Positions 29,354 to 40,618 of a stretch of 64,000 nucleotides of DNA are shown here, piece after piece (the first letter of the stretch is position 1; each line of letters begins with the position of its first letter). Source of the stretch: Rhodococcus coprophilus NBRC 100603. Its GTDB lineage: Bacteria; Actinomycetota; Actinomycetes; Mycobacteriales; Mycobacteriaceae. The DNA is taken from assembly GCF_001895045.1 (NCBI RefSeq), contig NZ_BDAM01000007.1:248001-312000 (forward strand), written 5' to 3'. The translations under genes were made by a program, and so were the position numbers. The notes beneath the pieces were generated by a model. It worked only from the letters and a program-made list of their open reading frames with translations, ran no database searches and had not been told where the DNA came from.

Positions 29354-32300
29354 ATGACTCTTCTCCCCGGGCCTCAAGGGCTCTACCACCCCTCGAACGA
29401 GCACGACTCCTGTGGTGTCGCGTTCGTCGTCGACATGCACGGCCGCCGGAGCCGGGACATCGTCGAAAAGGCGATCACCGCGCTCGTCAACCTCGAGCAT
29501 CGCGGTGCCGCGGGAGCCGAGCAGAACACCGGTGACGGCGCCGGCATCCTCATCCAGATCCCGGACGCCTACTTCCGCGCGGTCGTCGACTTCGACCTCC
29601 CCGCAGAGGGCGCCTACGCGACCGGTATGGCCTTCCTGCCCAAGGGCACGGAAGCCGCCGACGAAGCAGCCGCCCAGGTCGACCGCATCGTCGAGGAAGA
29701 GGGACTCGAGGTCCTCGGCTGGCGTGAAGTGCCCGTCGACGAGTCGGAACTCGGCTCGATGGCAATCGACGCCATGCCCACGTTCCGCCAGATCTTCGTC
29801 GCGTCGGGTGCTCGTGCGCTGACGGGTATCGAACTCGAGCGTCGCGCCTACGTGGTGCGCAAGCGCACCGAGCACGAACTCGGCCACGAAGGTCCCGGAG
29901 AAGACGGCCCCGGCCGCGAAACCGTGTACTTCCCGAGCCTGTCGGCGTCGACCTTCGTCTACAAGGGCATGCTCACGACGCCGCAGCTCAAGGGCTTCTA
30001 CGTCGACCTCCAGGACGAGCGCGTCGAGTCGGCTCTCGGCCTGGTCCACTCGCGCTTCTCCACCAACACGTTCCCGTCGTGGCCCCTCGCCCATCCGTTC
30101 CGCCGCGTCGCGCACAACGGTGAGATCAACACCGTCACCGGCAACGCCAACTGGATGCGGGCGCGCGAGGCACTGATCGACAGCGACATCTTCGGCGGTC
30201 GCGACAAGCTCGAGAAGATCTTCCCCGTCTGCACGCCGGGTGCCTCGGACACCGCACGCTTCGACGAGGTGCTCGAACTCCTGCACCTCGGTGGCCGCAG
30301 CCTGCCGCACGCGGTGCTCATGATGATCCCGGAGGCCTGGGAGCGGCACACTGCCATGGACCCGGCCCGTCGCGCGTTCTACGAGTACCACTCGGCGCTC
30401 ATGGAGCCGTGGGACGGCCCCGCGTCCGTCTGCTTCACCGACGGTGTCGTCATCGGCGCGGTGCTCGACCGCAACGGTCTCCGTCCGTCTCGCGCGTGGG
30501 TCACCGACGACGGTCTCGTCGTCATGGCCTCCGAGGTCGGTGTGCTCGACATCCCCGCCGAGAAGATCGTGAGCAAGCGTCGTCTCCAGCCGGGCCGGAT
30601 GTTCCTCGTCGACACGGCCAAGGGCCGCATCGTCGAAGATTCGGAGATCAAGCGCGAACTTGCCGCCGAACTCCCGTACCAGGAGTGGGTCGAGAAGGGC
30701 GTCACGCGTCTCGAGGACCTGCCGCAGTCGAAGTACACCTACATGTCGCACGAGCGGGTCGTGCTGCGGCAGCAGGTGTTCGGCTACACCAACGAGGAGG
30801 TCGACCTCCTCATCAAGCCGATGGCCGCTACCGGTGGTGAGGCGCTCGGTTCCATGGGCACCGACACCCCGATCGCCGTGCTGTCCTCGCGTCCCCGCAT
30901 GTTGTTCGACTTCTTCTCGCAGTTGTTCGCTCAGGTGACCAACCCGCCGCTGGACGCGATCCGCGAAGAGATCGTCACCAGCATGGGCGGGATGCTCGGA
31001 CCCGAGGGCGACCTGCTCGACCCGACGGCCGACTCGTGCCGCCGGATCCTGCTCTCTGCACCCGTGATCGACAACGACGACCTGCAGAAGCTCATCCACG
31101 TCAACGACGAGAAGCAGTTCCCCGGCTTCAGCAGCGTCATCATCCGCGGCCTGTACCCGGTCGCGGAAGGCGGTGCGGGCCTGGAGCGGGCGCTCGCAAG
31201 CATTCGCGAGCAGGTCACGCAGGCCATCAAGAAGGGCGCGCGCCTGATCGTGCTGTCGGACCGGGAGTCCGACGAGACCCTCGCACCGATCCCGTCGCTG
31301 TTGCTCACCTCCGCCGTGCACCACCACCTCGTGCGGGAGAAGACACGCACCCAGGTCGGTCTGCTGGTCGAGGCCGGAGACGCCCGCGAGGTGCACCACA
31401 TCGCCGCGCTGTGCGGCTTCGGTGCGGCCGTGGTCAATCCGTACATGGCGTTCGAGAGCATCGACGAACTGCTGCAGAACGGCGACCTGCCGGAGGGCAT
31501 GACCCTCGAGAAGGCCATCGCCAACTACATCAAGGCCGCGTCGAAGGGCGTGCTCAAGGTGATGTCCAAGATGGGCATCTCCACCCTCGCCTCCTACACC
31601 GGCGCGCAGTTGTTCCAGGTCATCGGCCTGTCGCAGGACCTCGTCGACGAGTACTTCACCGGTCTGCAGTCGCAGCTCGGCGGGGTCGGCCTCGACGAGA
31701 TCGCCCTCGACGTGGCTGCCCGTCACCGGTCGGCGTTCCTCGACCGTCCGTCCGAGCACGCGCACCGCGAACTCGAGGTGGGCGGCGAATACCAGTGGCG
31801 CCGTGAAGGCGAGTACCACCTGTTCAACCCGGACACGGTGTTCAAGCTCCAGCACGCGACCCGCACCGGGCAGTACAAGGTCTTCAAGGAGTACACGCAG
31901 CTCGTCGACGACCAGTCGAAGCAGCTCGCGTCCCTGCGTGGCCTGTTCGAGTTCAAGACCGGTCTGCGGCCCTCCGTGCCGCTCGACGAGGTCGAGCCGG
32001 CGAGCGAGATCGTCAAGCGGTTCTCCACGGGCGCGATGAGCTACGGCTCGATTTCGTCGGAGGCCCACGAGACCCTGGCGATCGCGATGAACCGCCTCGG
32101 CGCCAGGTCGAACTCCGGTGAGGGCGGCGAGCATCCCGACCGCTTCACGCCCGACGAGAACGGCGACTGGCGGCGCTCGGCGATCAAGCAGGTCGCGTCC
32201 GGCCGCTTCGGTGTGTCGTCGCACTACCTGACGAACTGCACCGACATCCAGATCAAGATGGCCCAGGGTGCCAAGCCCGGTGAGGGCGGTCAGCTCCCGC

Positions 32301-33949
32301 CGCACAAGGTGTACCCGTGGGTCGCCGAGGTGCGTGGTTCCACGCCCGGCGTCGGCCTGATCTCGCCGCCTCCGCACCACGACATCTACTCCATCGAGGA
32401 TCTCGCTCAGCTGATCCACGACCTGAAGAACGCCAACCCGGCGGCCCGCATCCACGTGAAGCTGGTCTCCGAACTCGGCGTCGGCACGGTTGCGGCGGGT
32501 GTGTCGAAGGCACACGCCGACGTCGTGCTCATCTCCGGTCACGACGGTGGAACCGGCGCCTCGCCGCTCACCTCGCTCAAGCACGCGGGCGCACCGTGGG
32601 AGATCGGCCTGGCCGAGACCCAGCAGACCCTGATGCTCAACGGTCTGCGCGACCGCATCGTCGTCCAGGTGGACGGTCAGATGAAGACGGGCCGCGACGT
32701 CGTCGTCGCAGCGCTGCTCGGCGGTGAGGAGTTCGGTTTCGCCACCGCGCCCCTCGTTGTCTCGGGTTGCGTCATGATGCGCGTCTGCCATCTCGACACC
32801 TGCCCCGTGGGTATCGCAACGCAGAATCCGGTGCTGCGCAAGCGCTTCACCGGCAAGCCGGAGTTCGTCGAGAACTTCATGCTCTACATCGCTGAAGAGG
32901 TGCGCGAGTACCTCGCCGAGCTCGGTTTCCGCAGCCTCGACGAGGCGATCGGGCAGGTCGACTGCCTCGACACGCGCAAGGCCGTGGAGCACTACCGGGC
33001 ATCGAAGCTGGATCTGTCGCCGCTGCTGCAGAAGGTCACCTCCCCGATCTTCGGGGAGCAGGACATGCACTGCACCAAGGAACAGGATCACGCTCTCGAC
33101 AAGGCGCTCGACAACGATCTGATCGCACAGGCGCAGTCGGCTCTCGAATCCGGTGCCTCGGTCAAGATCGACACCACGATCACGAACGTGAACCGCACCG
33201 TCGGCACGATGCTCGGACACGAGGTCACCAAGAAGTACGGCAAGGACGGCTTGCCCGACGACACGATCGACATCACGTTGACGGGTTCGGCCGGTAACAG
33301 CTTCGGTGCCTTCGTACCTCGGGGCATCACGCTGCGTCTGTACGGTGACGCGAACGACTTCGTCGGTAAGGGCTTGTCGGGCGGGCACATCGTCGTGCGT
33401 CCGCCGCTCGACACCGCACCGGGATTCGTGCCGGAGGACAACATCATCGCCGGCAACGTGATCCTGTTCGGTGCCACCGGCGGTGAGGTTCTCATCCGCG
33501 GTGTCGCCGGCGAGCGTTTCGCAGTCCGCAACTCCGGAGCCACGGCCGTCGTCGAAGGTGTCGGCGACCACGGCTGCGAGTACATGACGGGTGGCAAGGT
33601 CGTCATCCTCGGCAAGACCGGCCGCAACTTCGGTGCGGGCATGTCCGGTGGTGTCGCGTTCGTGTACAACCCGGACAAGGACTTCGAGGACAACCTCAAT
33701 ACCGAGTTGGTCGACCTCGAGGATCTCGAGGGCGAAGACTTCGTCTGGCTCAAGGGCGCAGTCGAACGGCATCGTGACGAAACGGGCTCCGAGGTCGCAG
33801 CCCGCATCCTGGCCGACTGGTCACAACAGGTCAGCCACTTCGCGAAGGTCATGCCTCGCGATTACAAGAAGGTGCTCATGGCAATCAAGGACGCCACCAT
33901 TCGTGGTGCGAACGTGGACGAGGCGATCATGGAGGCAGCACGTGGGTGA
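29354..33949 (+). CDS. gltB: glutamate synthase large subunit
   Basis: A 1531-residue subunit that makes glutamate from glutamine and 2-oxoglutarate. The N-terminal class II glutaminase domain starts at Cys20 in HDSCGVAF, after a propeptide to be removed. A central domain follows, then the FMN-binding synthase barrel with the [3Fe-4S] motif CHLDTCPVG. The C-terminal GxGxG beta-helix ends the protein. The ATG at 29354 places the catalytic Cys at the expected depth. It overlaps gltD by 8 bp, so the two are translationally coupled. Confidence 0.97.
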   Translation: MTLLPGPQGLYHPSNEHDSCGVAFVVDMHGRRSRDIVEKAITALVNLEHRGAAGAEQNTGDGAGILIQIPDAYFRAVVDFDLPAEGAYATGMAFLPKGTEAADEAAAQVDRIVEEEGLEVLGWREVPVDESELGSMAIDAMPTFRQIFVASGARALTGIELERRAYVVRKRTEHELGHEGPGEDGPGRETVYFPSLSASTFVYKGMLTTPQLKGFYVDLQDERVESALGLVHSRFSTNTFPSWPLAHPFRRVAHNGEINTVTGNANWMRAREALIDSDIFGGRDKLEKIFPVCTPGASDTARFDEVLELLHLGGRSLPHAVLMMIPEAWERHTAMDPARRAFYEYHSALMEPWDGPASVCFTDGVVIGAVLDRNGLRPSRAWVTDDGLVVMASEVGVLDIPAEKIVSKRRLQPGRMFLVDTAKGRIVEDSEIKRELAAELPYQEWVEKGVTRLEDLPQSKYTYMSHERVVLRQQVFGYTNEEVDLLIKPMAATGGEALGSMGTDTPIAVLSSRPRMLFDFFSQLFAQVTNPPLDAIREEIVTSMGGMLGPEGDLLDPTADSCRRILLSAPVIDNDDLQKLIHVNDEKQFPGFSSVIIRGLYPVAEGGAGLERALASIREQVTQAIKKGARLIVLSDRESDETLAPIPSLLLTSAVHHHLVREKTRTQVGLLVEAGDAREVHHIAALCGFGAAVVNPYMAFESIDELLQNGDLPEGMTLEKAIANYIKAASKGVLKVMSKMGISTLASYTGAQLFQVIGLSQDLVDEYFTGLQSQLGGVGLDEIALDVAARHRSAFLDRPSEHAHRELEVGGEYQWRREGEYHLFNPDTVFKLQHATRTGQYKVFKEYTQLVDDQSKQLASLRGLFEFKTGLRPSVPLDEVEPASEIVKRFSTGAMSYGSISSEAHETLAIAMNRLGARSNSGEGGEHPDRFTPDENGDWRRSAIKQVASGRFGVSSHYLTNCTDIQIKMAQGAKPGEGGQLPPHKVYPWVAEVRGSTPGVGLISPPPHHDIYSIEDLAQLIHDLKNANPAARIHVKLVSELGVGTVAAGVSKAHADVVLISGHDGGTGASPLTSLKHAGAPWEIGLAETQQTLMLNGLRDRIVVQVDGQMKTGRDVVVAALLGGEEFGFATAPLVVSGCVMMRVCHLDTCPVGIATQNPVLRKRFTGKPEFVENFMLYIAEEVREYLAELGFRSLDEAIGQVDCLDTRKAVEHYRASKLDLSPLLQKVTSPIFGEQDMHCTKEQDHALDKALDNDLIAQAQSALESGASVKIDTTITNVNRTVGTMLGHEVTKKYGKDGLPDDTIDITLTGSAGNSFGAFVPRGITLRLYGDANDFVGKGLSGGHIVVRPPLDTAPGFVPEDNIIAGNVILFGATGGEVLIRGVAGERFAVRNSGATAVVEGVGDHGCEYMTGGKVVILGKTGRNFGAGMSGGVAFVYNPDKDFEDNLNTELVDLEDLEGEDFVWLKGAVERHRDETGSEVAARILADWSQQVSHFAKVMPRDYKKVLMAIKDATIRGANVDEAIMEAARG

Positions 33950-35393
33950 TCCGAGCGGCTTCCTCAAGCACGGGTCGCGCGAGACGCCGGTCCGTCGTCC
34001 CGTCCCCCTCCGGCTGCTCGACTGGAAGGAGGTCTACGAGCCTTTCCCGCTCGAGACCGTCCAGACCCAGGCGAGCCGCTGCATGGACTGCGGTATTCCC
34101 TTCTGCCACAACGGTTGCCCGCTCGGAAACCTGATTCCCGAGTGGAACGACCTGGCATACAAGGGCAAGTGGGAGGACGGCATCGAACGTCTCCACGCCA
34201 CCAACAACTTCCCCGAGTTCACGGGGCGGCTGTGCCCCGCGCCCTGCGAGGCGTCGTGTGTCCTGGGCATCAACCAGGATCCGGTGACGATCAAGCAGGT
34301 CGAGGTCGAGCTGATCGAGAAGGCCTTCGAGGACAACCGCGTCAAGCCGGTTCCGCCCTCGAAGCTCACCGGCCGCAAGGTCGCGGTCGTCGGCTCGGGA
34401 CCGGCGGGACTTGCTGCGGCGCAGCAGCTTACGCGCGCCGGCCATACGGTGACGGTGTTCGAGCGGGCCGACCGCATCGGTGGTCTGCTCCGGTACGGCA
34501 TCCCCGAATTCAAGATGGAGAAGCGGTTCATCGACCGCCGTCTCGCACAGATGGAAGCCGAAGGCACCGTCTTCAGGACCGGGGTCGATGTCGGTGTCGA
34601 CATCACGGCCGACGAACTGCGTGAGCAGTTCGACGCCGTGGTCCTCGCCGGTGGTGCGACCGTGGCGCGCGACCTGCCCATCCCCGGGCGGGAACTCGAC
34701 GGAATCCATCAGGCGATGGAGTTCCTGCCGATCGCCAACCGTGTCCAGTTCGGTGATCTTCCCGCGCCGACCATCACGGCGGAAGGCAAGAAGGTCATCA
34801 TCATCGGTGGCGGCGACACCGGTGCCGACTGCCTCGGTACCTCGCACCGCCAGGGTGCGGAGAGCGTCTACCAGTTCGAGATCATGCCGCGTCCGCCGGA
34901 GCAGCGCGCCGAATCGACGCCGTGGCCGACCTATCCCTTGATGTACCGGGTGTCGTCGGCACACGAAGAGGGCGGCGACCGTGTCTTCTCGGTCAACACC
35001 GAAGAATTCGTGGGCAAGGACGGCAAGGTCACCGGTCTCAAGGCGCACGAGGTGCGCATGGTGAACGGCCGTTTCGAGAAGGTCGAGGGTAGCGACTTCG
35101 AACTCGAAGCCGATCTCGTCCTCCTCGCGATGGGCTTCGTCGGACCCGAGAAGCCGGGTCTGCTCACCGATTTGGGCGTGGACCTCAACGAGCGCGGCAA
35201 CGTCGCCCGCTCGGAGGAATGGTCCACCAACGTCGACGGCGTGTTCGTCGCCGGTGACATGGGACGCGGTCAGTCGCTGATCGTGTGGGCCATCGCCGAA
35301 GGCCGCGCGTGCGCGGCGGCAGTGGACCGGTTCCTCGAGGGAGCAACGGCGCTTCCTGTTCCGATCACCACCAGCACGATGCCGCAACGCTGA
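33942..35393 (+). CDS. gltD: glutamate synthase small subunit
   Basis: A 483-residue flavoprotein that passes electrons from NADPH to GltB. The N-terminal Cys clusters [14 protein letters not shown] and CPAPCEASC bind two [4Fe-4S] centres. [12 protein letters not shown] binds FAD and [13 protein letters not shown] binds NADPH. The GTG start at 33942 lies inside the end of gltB. A strong terminator follows, so gltBD is a self-contained operon. Confidence 0.97.
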   Translation: MGDPSGFLKHGSRETPVRRPVPLRLLDWKEVYEPFPLETVQTQASRCMDCGIPFCHNGCPLGNLIPEWNDLAYKGKWEDGIERLHATNNFPEFTGRLCPAPCEASCVLGINQDPVTIKQVEVELIEKAFEDNRVKPVPPSKLTGRKVAVVGSGPAGLAAAQQLTRAGHTVTVFERADRIGGLLRYGIPEFKMEKRFIDRRLAQMEAEGTVFRTGVDVGVDITADELREQFDAVVLAGGATVARDLPIPGRELDGIHQAMEFLPIANRVQFGDLPAPTITAEGKKVIIIGGGDTGADCLGTSHRQGAESVYQFEIMPRPPEQRAESTPWPTYPLMYRVSSAHEEGGDRVFSVNTEEFVGKDGKVTGLKAHEVRMVNGRFEKVEGSDFELEADLVLLAMGFVGPEKPGLLTDLGVDLNERGNVARSEEWSTNVDGVFVAGDMGRGQSLIVWAIAEGRACAAAVDRFLEGATALPVPITTSTMPQR

Positions 35394-35405
35394 CGTTGCA
35401 GACGG

Positions 35406-35439
35406 GCGGGGCCGTACACCGAAAGGTGTACGGCCCCGC
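35406..35439 (+). terminator. terminator after gltBD
   Basis: A 15-bp perfect stem with a GAAA tetraloop (arms 35406-35420 and 35425-35439), 13 bases after the gltD stop. It also faces the 3' end of the convergent nitronate monooxygenase gene and can serve both. Confidence 0.9.
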
Positions 35440-35472
35440 TTGTTCGATTCCGGGTTGTTCGATTTCGGGGTT

Positions 35473-36447
35473 CTACCGGACCTGCAGACCGGCGAAACGA
35501 TCCGTAGCGGCGGCGAATTCGCCGGCGAGGTCGTCGACGATGGTCTTCACCGGTGTCACCTCGTCGATGAGACCCAGGCCCTGACCCGCGGCCCAGATGT
35601 CCTTCCATCGGCCCTGCACGTCACCGCCGGCGTTGTAGTTGCGTGTCGCCGGTGCGGTGAGGGCATCGGGATCGAGCCCGTTCGCGAGCAGGCTGGGACG
35701 CAACCACGACGCGTCGGTCCCGGTGACTCCCGAACTGACGATCAGATCGTCCGGCCCGTGCTCGACGACCATCCGCTTGTAGTCCGGGGAAGCCATGCTC
35801 TCCGTCGCCGCGAGGAATCGGGTGCCCATGTAGACGAGGTCGGCACCGGCCGCGATCGCTCCCGCCACCCCCCATCCGTCGGCGATGCCGCCGCCGACCA
35901 CGAGGAGACCGTCGAAGAATTGACGCACCGCGGAGACGAAGGCGAACGGAGACAGGTGACCGGTGTGCCCACCGGCGCCGGCAGAGATGCAGGCAAGTCC
36001 GTCGACCCCGAAGCCGGCTGCCTTACGGGCGAGCCGGATCGAGACCACGTCCGCCAGCACGATCCCGCCGTAGCCTTTGACCGTCTCCATCACCGGCTCC
36101 GGGGAACCGAGAGCCGTGATGACCACGGGAGGACGGTGTTCGGCGACGAGACGCAGATCCTCCTCGAGACGCTGATTGGAACGGTGCGTCACCAGATTCA
36201 CCGCCCAGGGGGCGGCGTCGGGACCTGCGGCCGCGACACTGTCGGAGATCGTCCCCATCCATCGATCGAGTTCGGCGGAGGTGCGGCAGTTGGGCGTCGG
36301 GAACGATCCGACGATTCCAGCCGCGCTCGCCGCCACGACGAGTTCCGGGCCCGACACCAGGAACATCGGTGCTGCGACCACGGGAACGCGAAGCCGCGCG
36401 GGAAGTGGATGCGCAGCCGTCATCTCGGGTGTCGCGGTCGTGCTCAC
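35473..36447 (-). CDS. nitronate monooxygenase-family FMN enzyme (2-nitropropane dioxygenase-like)
   Basis: A 324-residue TIM-barrel FMN protein. Motifs are APMFLVSGPELVVAAS near the start, SAGAGGHTGHLSPFAFV in the middle and GGGIADGWGV followed by GADLVYMGTRFLA. The family oxidises nitronates, but in catabolic clusters some members act as enoyl reductases or other flavin enzymes. It starts with GTG, and this GTGA overlaps the ligase stop by 4 bp, so it is the last gene of the ligase transcript. Confidence 0.85.
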   Translation of the reverse strand: MSTTATPEMTAAHPLPARLRVPVVAAPMFLVSGPELVVAASAAGIVGSFPTPNCRTSAELDRWMGTISDSVAAAGPDAAPWAVNLVTHRSNQRLEEDLRLVAEHRPPVVITALGSPEPVMETVKGYGGIVLADVVSIRLARKAAGFGVDGLACISAGAGGHTGHLSPFAFVSAVRQFFDGLLVVGGGIADGWGVAGAIAAGADLVYMGTRFLAATESMASPDYKRMVVEHGPDDLIVSSGVTGTDASWLRPSLLANGLDPDALTAPATRNYNAGGDVQGRWKDIWAAGQGLGLIDEVTPVKTIVDDLAGEFAAATDRFAGLQVR

Positions 36448-38177
36448 AGTGACTCCAGGAGATCGGTGCGGATGTGGCGCCGCAGCAGTTTGCCGACCGC
36501 ATTGCGCGGCAGGGTGTCGACGAGTTCGATGCGTTCGGGCAGTTTGAACGACGCGATGTCCCGAGCGCGAAGATGCGCCGTCAGGTCGTCGAGCGTGGGT
36601 GTTGCGTCGGCGGCCGGAACCACGACGGCACAGCACTTCTCGCCGAGAACCTCATCGGGGATACCGACTATCGCCACCTCCGCTACCGCCGGATGGTCCT
36701 GCAGAAGCCCTTCGATCTCTGCCGGAGCGATGTTCATGCCGCCGCGGATGATGATCTCCTTGATCCGGTCGACGAAACGCAGGTATTCACCGTGTTCACC
36801 GCACAGCTCGAAAACATCTCCACTGCAGAGATATCCGTCCTCGTCGAACGGCGACGACGTGGCGGTGCCTTCGAGGTAACCACCGAAGACGGTAGGACCC
36901 TTCAGCCGGAGTTCGCCGCGACCCCCGACGGTGTCGACCAGGGCACCGGTGACGGGATCGATCAGGCGCACCGAGGTGCTGCGGCTCAGGCGCACCACCC
37001 ACGAGTGGTCCGGTGCCGCGTAGTTCGGCAGGTGCTGCGCCCGGATCGTCGGGTCCGGCATGTCGCCCGGCGCGCCGAGAAGACACACACCCTCGTTGGA
37101 ACCGAAGAAGTTGATCACTTCGACCCCGTGATCGTTCTGCCACGCGGCCACGACCGACGGCGGAAGCGGCGCACCTCCCGCCCCGACGCGCTCGAGCGAC
37201 GACAGATCGAACTTCTTTCGCAGGACGTCGTTCTGGAGCAGCATGGTCAGGATCGCCGGGGGCATGGTCGTGTGGGTGGCGCGGTGATGCTGGATCTGCC
37301 TTAGGTAGACAGTGATGTCGAGGGGATGATGATGGACGAGGTGTCCACCGCCGAGGAGCCAGGGGAGCAGGGCCGCCGCGAACCCGGCCATGTTGACCAA
37401 GGGGAACGGGTTGACGAGCACGGAGTCCTCGGTCGTTTCGAGACCGTCCTGTACGCCGCGTCCGACGGCGAGCCAGTCGGCGTGACACCGGGGCACGCCC
37501 TTCGGCGCGGCCTCCGTACCGCTCGTCCAGCAGATGGTGACCCGGTCGTTGACCGTGTGCACCAACCCGGCCGTGTACGTCTCGGCCTCCTCGACATCGC
37601 TTGCCGGCACCGCTGCCGTGTCGATCTCGACTGCCTCGTCCGGCACGTCCGGACCGAAGGCGAAGACCGTGCGCAGACTCGGGTGCCCGGAGAGCAGTCC
37701 CGACGCTTCGGTGGCGAGTGAGCGGTCGCCGAGCCGGCCGACCGTGACCACTGCGACGGCAGAACATGCATCGACGATGCCCGACAATTCGTGACGCCGA
37801 TACGACGCGGGCATCGGGGTCGCCACGGCACCGAGACGCCACAGCGCCAGATAGGTGGCGACGAGCGCGATCGAATTGGGGATCTGCACGGCGACGATGT
37901 CGTCCTGGCATATTCCACGTGCGTGGAAAACCGCCGCGACCCGGCGCACGAACTCGTCGAGTTCCTGCCATGTCATCGACATCGGCTGCGCGCCGGTGAG
38001 ATCCGCGAGGTTGACCGGGTCGGTGGTAGCGGTCTCTGCGGGCCTGCGCTCGACCCAGGAAGCGAAGAGGCCGGGCAGTGTGTCTTCCTGCCACCACCCG
38101 CGGTCGAGGTATTCGGAGACGACGGCGTCGGGATGACATGCCCGCGTCGCGCGCGGGATGAAACCGGAAATGGACAT
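36444..38177 (-). CDS. AMP-dependent acyl-CoA synthetase/ligase
   Basis: A 577-residue adenylate-forming enzyme that activates a carboxylic acid as its CoA thioester. The P-loop-like motif ICWTSGTEAAPKGVP, the GSNEG motif, the YLCSGD motif with hinge RFVDRIKEIIIRGG, and the C-terminal catalytic Lys in RNAVGKLLRR are all visible. The substrate is unknown; the surrounding thiolases and oxygenase suggest a degradation intermediate. The ATG at 38177 starts at a conserved-looking leader; upstream sequence overlaps the thiolase end. Confidence 0.9.
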   Translation of the reverse strand: MSISGFIPRATRACHPDAVVSEYLDRGWWQEDTLPGLFASWVERRPAETATTDPVNLADLTGAQPMSMTWQELDEFVRRVAAVFHARGICQDDIVAVQIPNSIALVATYLALWRLGAVATPMPASYRRHELSGIVDACSAVAVVTVGRLGDRSLATEASGLLSGHPSLRTVFAFGPDVPDEAVEIDTAAVPASDVEEAETYTAGLVHTVNDRVTICWTSGTEAAPKGVPRCHADWLAVGRGVQDGLETTEDSVLVNPFPLVNMAGFAAALLPWLLGGGHLVHHHPLDITVYLRQIQHHRATHTTMPPAILTMLLQNDVLRKKFDLSSLERVGAGGAPLPPSVVAAWQNDHGVEVINFFGSNEGVCLLGAPGDMPDPTIRAQHLPNYAAPDHSWVVRLSRSTSVRLIDPVTGALVDTVGGRGELRLKGPTVFGGYLEGTATSSPFDEDGYLCSGDVFELCGEHGEYLRFVDRIKEIIIRGGMNIAPAEIEGLLQDHPAVAEVAIVGIPDEVLGEKCCAVVVPAADATPTLDDLTAHLRARDIASFKLPERIELVDTLPRNAVGKLLRRHIRTDLLESL

Positions 38178-38229
38178 CAGAAGGGGCCTTTCGCGAAGTC
38201 CGGTGGGGAGTGCGGGCGCGGGGTGTCGC

Positions 38230-39417
38230 TCATACTCGGCGGAGCACCAGGGCTGCACCGAGACCGAGAGCGGCGGGGATGGTGACGAGCGCGTGCTCGC
38301 CGCCCGTGCGCTCGAGTTGATCGAGTGCGTGGGCGACGAGGATGCCGCCGGTGGCACCGAGCGGATGGCCGACGGCGAGTGCGCCGCCGTGGACGTTCAC
38401 CCGCGCGGGATCGAGGTGTAGCTCCTCGATCAGCATCAACGGGGTGACGGCGAAGGATTCGTTCACTTCGACGACGTCGAGATCTTCCGCCGTGATTCCG
38501 GCACGTTCGAGGGCGCGGTGTGAGGCATCGACGGATGCGGTGAGAAGCGGAGAGCGGACCGCACTCTGCGCGGTGCCGACGATCTGGGCGCGGGGCCGGA
38601 TGGACAGGGCGGCGCCGGCTTCGGCGTCCCCGATCAGAACCGCCGAAGCTCCGTCCGCCAGCTGGGGTGCGGTGGCGATCGTGTGCAGCCCCGCAGCCGG
38701 GCGCGGTGAATCGGGGAATCGCCGGGCGACCCGCTCCCATCCGGGATCTTCTCCGAAGAGTGCCGGCAGTGCGGCGAGATCCTCGATCGTCACGCCGGGA
38801 CGGGGACCTTCGTCCGAATCCAAGCCGATCTCACCGACCTTCACGCTGATCAGTGAATGCGAGTCGGGGGCGGTCGCAGCACGTCCGTGGGAGGCCACCG
38901 CGTACGCGTCGAGCAATTCCCGAGTGAACCCGTACCGTGCCGCCGTCAGATCGGCCGAGACACCGATGGTGACGAACCCGGATCGTTCACCGATCTCGGG
39001 GTCAGCAGCGATAGGCGGCGTATCGGAGAACATCGGCACTCGCGACATCGACTCGACGCCACCGGCAACCACCGCGTGCGCCGTACCCGCCGCCACCCGC
39101 GCGGCAGCGCTTTCGATGGCGTCGAGCCCCGAGCAGCACAGCCGGGAAACGACTCCGCCGGGGATGTGATCGGGCCAGTCGGCCCACTGCACGGCGGCCC
39201 TGGTGATGTTGCCGGCCTGTTCACCGGTAGTGGTGCTGATTCCGAGAAGCACGTCCTCCACGACCCGGGAAGCGCCCGAGCGCTCGTCGAGGGCCGCGAG
39301 GAGCAGGGCGATCAGTTCGACCGGGCGGAGGCCTGCCAAGGTACCGCCACTTTTGCGGACGCGAGCACGCGGGAGGCGTACGGCGTCGTAGATGTACGGG
39401 GGATTGCTCCGGTTCAC
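38230..39417 (-). CDS. thiolase family protein lacking the C-terminal catalytic Cys
   Basis: A 395-residue thiolase-fold protein. The nucleophile Cys is present in RLCCSGLDAIES, as are NESFA and the His motif GHPLGATG. The C-terminal CxGxG motif, whose Cys acts as acid/base in known thiolases, is replaced: the aligned stretch reads VTIPAALGLGAA with Pro at the Cys position. Activity may be lost or changed. The GTG at 39417 has a GGAG nine bases upstream; another GTG at 39459 is possible. The next gene downstream is the acyl-CoA ligase, 52 bases away. Confidence 0.85.
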   Translation of the reverse strand: MNRSNPPYIYDAVRLPRARVRKSGGTLAGLRPVELIALLLAALDERSGASRVVEDVLLGISTTTGEQAGNITRAAVQWADWPDHIPGGVVSRLCCSGLDAIESAAARVAAGTAHAVVAGGVESMSRVPMFSDTPPIAADPEIGERSGFVTIGVSADLTAARYGFTRELLDAYAVASHGRAATAPDSHSLISVKVGEIGLDSDEGPRPGVTIEDLAALPALFGEDPGWERVARRFPDSPRPAAGLHTIATAPQLADGASAVLIGDAEAGAALSIRPRAQIVGTAQSAVRSPLLTASVDASHRALERAGITAEDLDVVEVNESFAVTPLMLIEELHLDPARVNVHGGALAVGHPLGATGGILVAHALDQLERTGGEHALVTIPAALGLGAALVLRRV

Positions 39418-39523
39418 AGGTGTCGGCTCCGACTCGTAGAGTGGCGTGACGCGAGTCACTACAGCTAACGAAGTGATACCGGGTGGCGTCGACCGGTGTC
39501 AAGACAGGCGCCGGAGGACCGAG

Positions 39524-40462
39524 TCAGGGATGGGGCAGCATCGGCTCGATGCGTGCGGTGTGCCGATCCACGTGCCCGTCGCACCCGCGGCACTGGAGTT
39601 CCGGGTCGAGAATCGAGCCGCAGTCGCGGTGCAGGATGCGAAGTGGGCCCGCCGCCTCCGGGTATGCCTGGGTGGACCAGCGGATCAGGAAGACGAACAC
39701 CCCGAACAGTGCGCGTCCACGATGAGTGAGGCGGTACTGGCGTTCGGAGCCGGACGGGTGGGTGAGAATCTGTGCGACGCACAGGCGCGCGAGGCGGTCG
39801 GTGAGCGTCGTCGGGGAGATGTCGAGCGCCGACCGGAACTCGCCGAACCGGCGGGCACCGGCGAGTGCGAGACCGGTGATCGCGCCGCTCCAGCGATCCC
39901 CGATCGCTTCCATCACCGCATTGAACTGCATGTCTGCCGAGGCGGTGTTGCCCGCGGGAACGCGTGTTGAGCGTCGGCGGGCACCCGAGGTCACGGTCCA
40001 GATCGCAGCGGCGTCCATTTCGATGTCCGTGTCGTGCGTGGTGACGACGCTGTGACAGGATCCGCACCGGATGACCGCGGGCCCGCGGTGACCGCACACG
40101 TCGTGCACAAGGTCCGGTTGCCACGCGCCTTCGGGAGTCCATTCGCGCTGCCAGCTCCAGATGCACACGAGGATCGGCCAGGTGGCGGTGCCGAGTTCGG
40201 TGAGCAGGTATTCGTGTCGATCCGAACCGGCCTGGGGCGATCGCTCCAGTACGCCGGCCGCCGCGAGGGAGTGCAGGCGGTCGGTCAGCACGGACGACGG
40301 TGCGCCGGTGAGTTCGAGCCACTGGTTGAAGCGGGTCGTCCCGCTCACGAAAGCGTGGCCGAGCAGCGCGAGCGTGAGCCGGTCTCCGAGCAGGTCGAGC
40401 GTGGCGGCAACCGGGTTGACGGTCGACGAAGGGTCGCGCTCCGCCGTGTCGCGTCGGGCCAT
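39524..40462 (-). CDS. tandem HxlR-type winged-helix transcriptional regulator with Cys clusters
   Basis: A 312-residue protein with two HxlR-like winged-helix domains in one chain (about residues 20-115 and 175-265). Each is followed by a Cys-rich segment: CGHRGPAVIRCGSCH after the first and CGSILDPELQCRGC after the second. These look like small zinc-binding knuckles. HxlR proteins normally bind DNA as homodimers of a single domain; here the dimer appears fused. The start follows an AGGAGG 7 bases away. It is divergent from the SCP-x-like gene and probably controls both transcripts. Confidence 0.85.
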   Translation of the reverse strand: MARRDTAERDPSSTVNPVAATLDLLGDRLTLALLGHAFVSGTTRFNQWLELTGAPSSVLTDRLHSLAAAGVLERSPQAGSDRHEYLLTELGTATWPILVCIWSWQREWTPEGAWQPDLVHDVCGHRGPAVIRCGSCHSVVTTHDTDIEMDAAAIWTVTSGARRRSTRVPAGNTASADMQFNAVMEAIGDRWSGAITGLALAGARRFGEFRSALDISPTTLTDRLARLCVAQILTHPSGSERQYRLTHRGRALFGVFVFLIRWSTQAYPEAAGPLRILHRDCGSILDPELQCRGCDGHVDRHTARIEPMLPHP

Positions 40463-40618
40463 GAGCCAACCTCCTCCGGTGCGCATTCGCCGTTGCGTGG
40501 CTCACACCAAGATGCTTCAATAACTGTACTAAACGGGGCCTGCGGGCTCGGCCGTCGCGGACCTACTCTCGCAAGACCTCCGTCGCCCCGTCGAACCGAT
40601 CCCCGAAAGCGAGACGAC

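Noticed and set aside
29348-33772. Very long open frame antisense to gltB (over 1,400 codons)
   Set aside because: It mirrors the codon pattern of gltB in GC-rich DNA, lacks any family motif, and the sense gene is certain.
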